This document shows positions 15,403 through 15,607 of a stretch of DNA of 15,607 bases, one piece after another (position 1 is the stretch's first letter; every line of letters begins with the position of its first letter). The DNA comes from Ruminococcus sp. GTDB taxonomy: Bacteria > Bacillota > Clostridia > Oscillospirales > Acutalibacteraceae. The DNA is taken from contig JAMPAE010000018.1 in assembly GCA_023667385.1 (NCBI GenBank), forward strand, positions 1 to 15,607. Reading direction: 5' to 3'. Under the pieces are notes generated by a model. The model did not search any database. It was not told the DNA's origin and worked only from the letters and a program-made list of their open reading frames with translations. Position numbers and translations under genes: made by a program.

Positions 15403-15607
15403 ATGGCAGATATTATCTATAAATTTGAAAACGGAATCTATTTTAACATTACCAATGAATGTCCGTGCCGCTGTGCTTTTTGCATCAGGGACAGACGTGA
15501 TGCAATCGGCGAAGCAAAAAAGCTTTTTCATGAAACCACGCCAACAAAAGATGAAATCAAAAAAGCAATTGATGAATTTGATTTTTCAAACGTTGAATCG
15601 GCTGTTT
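15403..15607 (+). CDS. Radical SAM protein, N-terminal fragment cut by the window edge
   Basis: Sixty-eight codons are visible before the window ends, with no stop. The radical SAM motif CX3CX2C is present as CPCRCAFC at residues 20-27, preceded by YFNITNE, and binds the 4Fe-4S cluster that cleaves S-adenosylmethionine. The NITNECPCRCAFCIRD context resembles the radical SAM family often found beside TatD DNases, but only the N terminus is available, so the subgroup is tentative. A strong ribosome site, AAAGGAGGG at 15386-15394, overlaps the stop of the ECF gene, so translation is probably coupled. Confidence 0.85.
   Translation, partial: MADIIYKFENGIYFNITNECPCRCAFCIRDRRDAIGEAKKLFHETTPTKDEIKKAIDEFDFSNVESAV

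Noticed and set aside
1..15607. Mobile elements, CRISPR arrays, tRNA or rRNA genes, LPXTG-type sorting signals
   Set aside because: I looked for direct repeat arrays, transposase or integrase motifs, tRNA-like segments and sorting motifs in the predicted proteins and saw none.

Overview
The window looks like a chromosomal segment of a low-to-moderate GC Gram-positive anaerobe of the class Clostridia, probably an Oscillospiraceae/Ruminococcaceae-type gut or rumen bacterium. This is inferred from gene content: a class B sortase, a SpoIID-family protein, a class II aldolase, a type 2 GalT, an ECF S component and a TatD-associated type radical SAM gene. Strong AGGAGG-like ribosome binding sites and sigma-A-type promoters fit. 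I see no phage, insertion sequence, CRISPR, rRNA or tRNA. Twelve genes are supported; eleven are complete and the last runs off the right edge.

Region 1 (about 120-8121, + strand) is a run of five genes behind one good promoter. A group I cysteine desulfurase and a rhodanese-less ThiI form a tRNA 4-thiouridine pair. CinA, a class B sortase and a membrane-anchored SpoIID-family protein follow. The last of these is the most unusual gene here. Its extracytoplasmic SpoIID domain is circularly permuted, with the GHGVG-SQ motif before the catalytic E and EALKAQA block instead of after it. Its cytosolic part of about 360 residues can be aligned by eye with nearly the whole of the neighbouring CinA, but the CinA active-site residues are gone. 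So the protein reads as pseudo-CinA, then a transmembrane helix, then a permuted SpoIID domain, encoded two genes after a true CinA.

Region 2 (8122-12149) holds a monocistronic class II fructose-bisphosphate aldolase gene with a textbook promoter, a leader dyad and a terminator. Next is a minus-strand P-loop ATPase of the PRK06851 type with a degenerate second ATPase repeat. Divergent from it is a type 2 galactose-1-phosphate uridylyltransferase (galT) with its own promoter, a structured leader and a terminator.

Region 3 (12150-13849) is a single GH30-family glycosidase gene between clear promoter and terminator signals, possibly acting on beta-1,6-galactan. Together with galT it hints at use of galactose-containing glycans.

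Region 4 (13850-15607) is a tight operon of a pyridoxamine/pyridoxal kinase-like gene, an ECF-transporter S component and a radical SAM gene cut by the window edge. The spacing suggests cofactor or vitamin uptake and salvage, with vitamin B6 the simplest guess.
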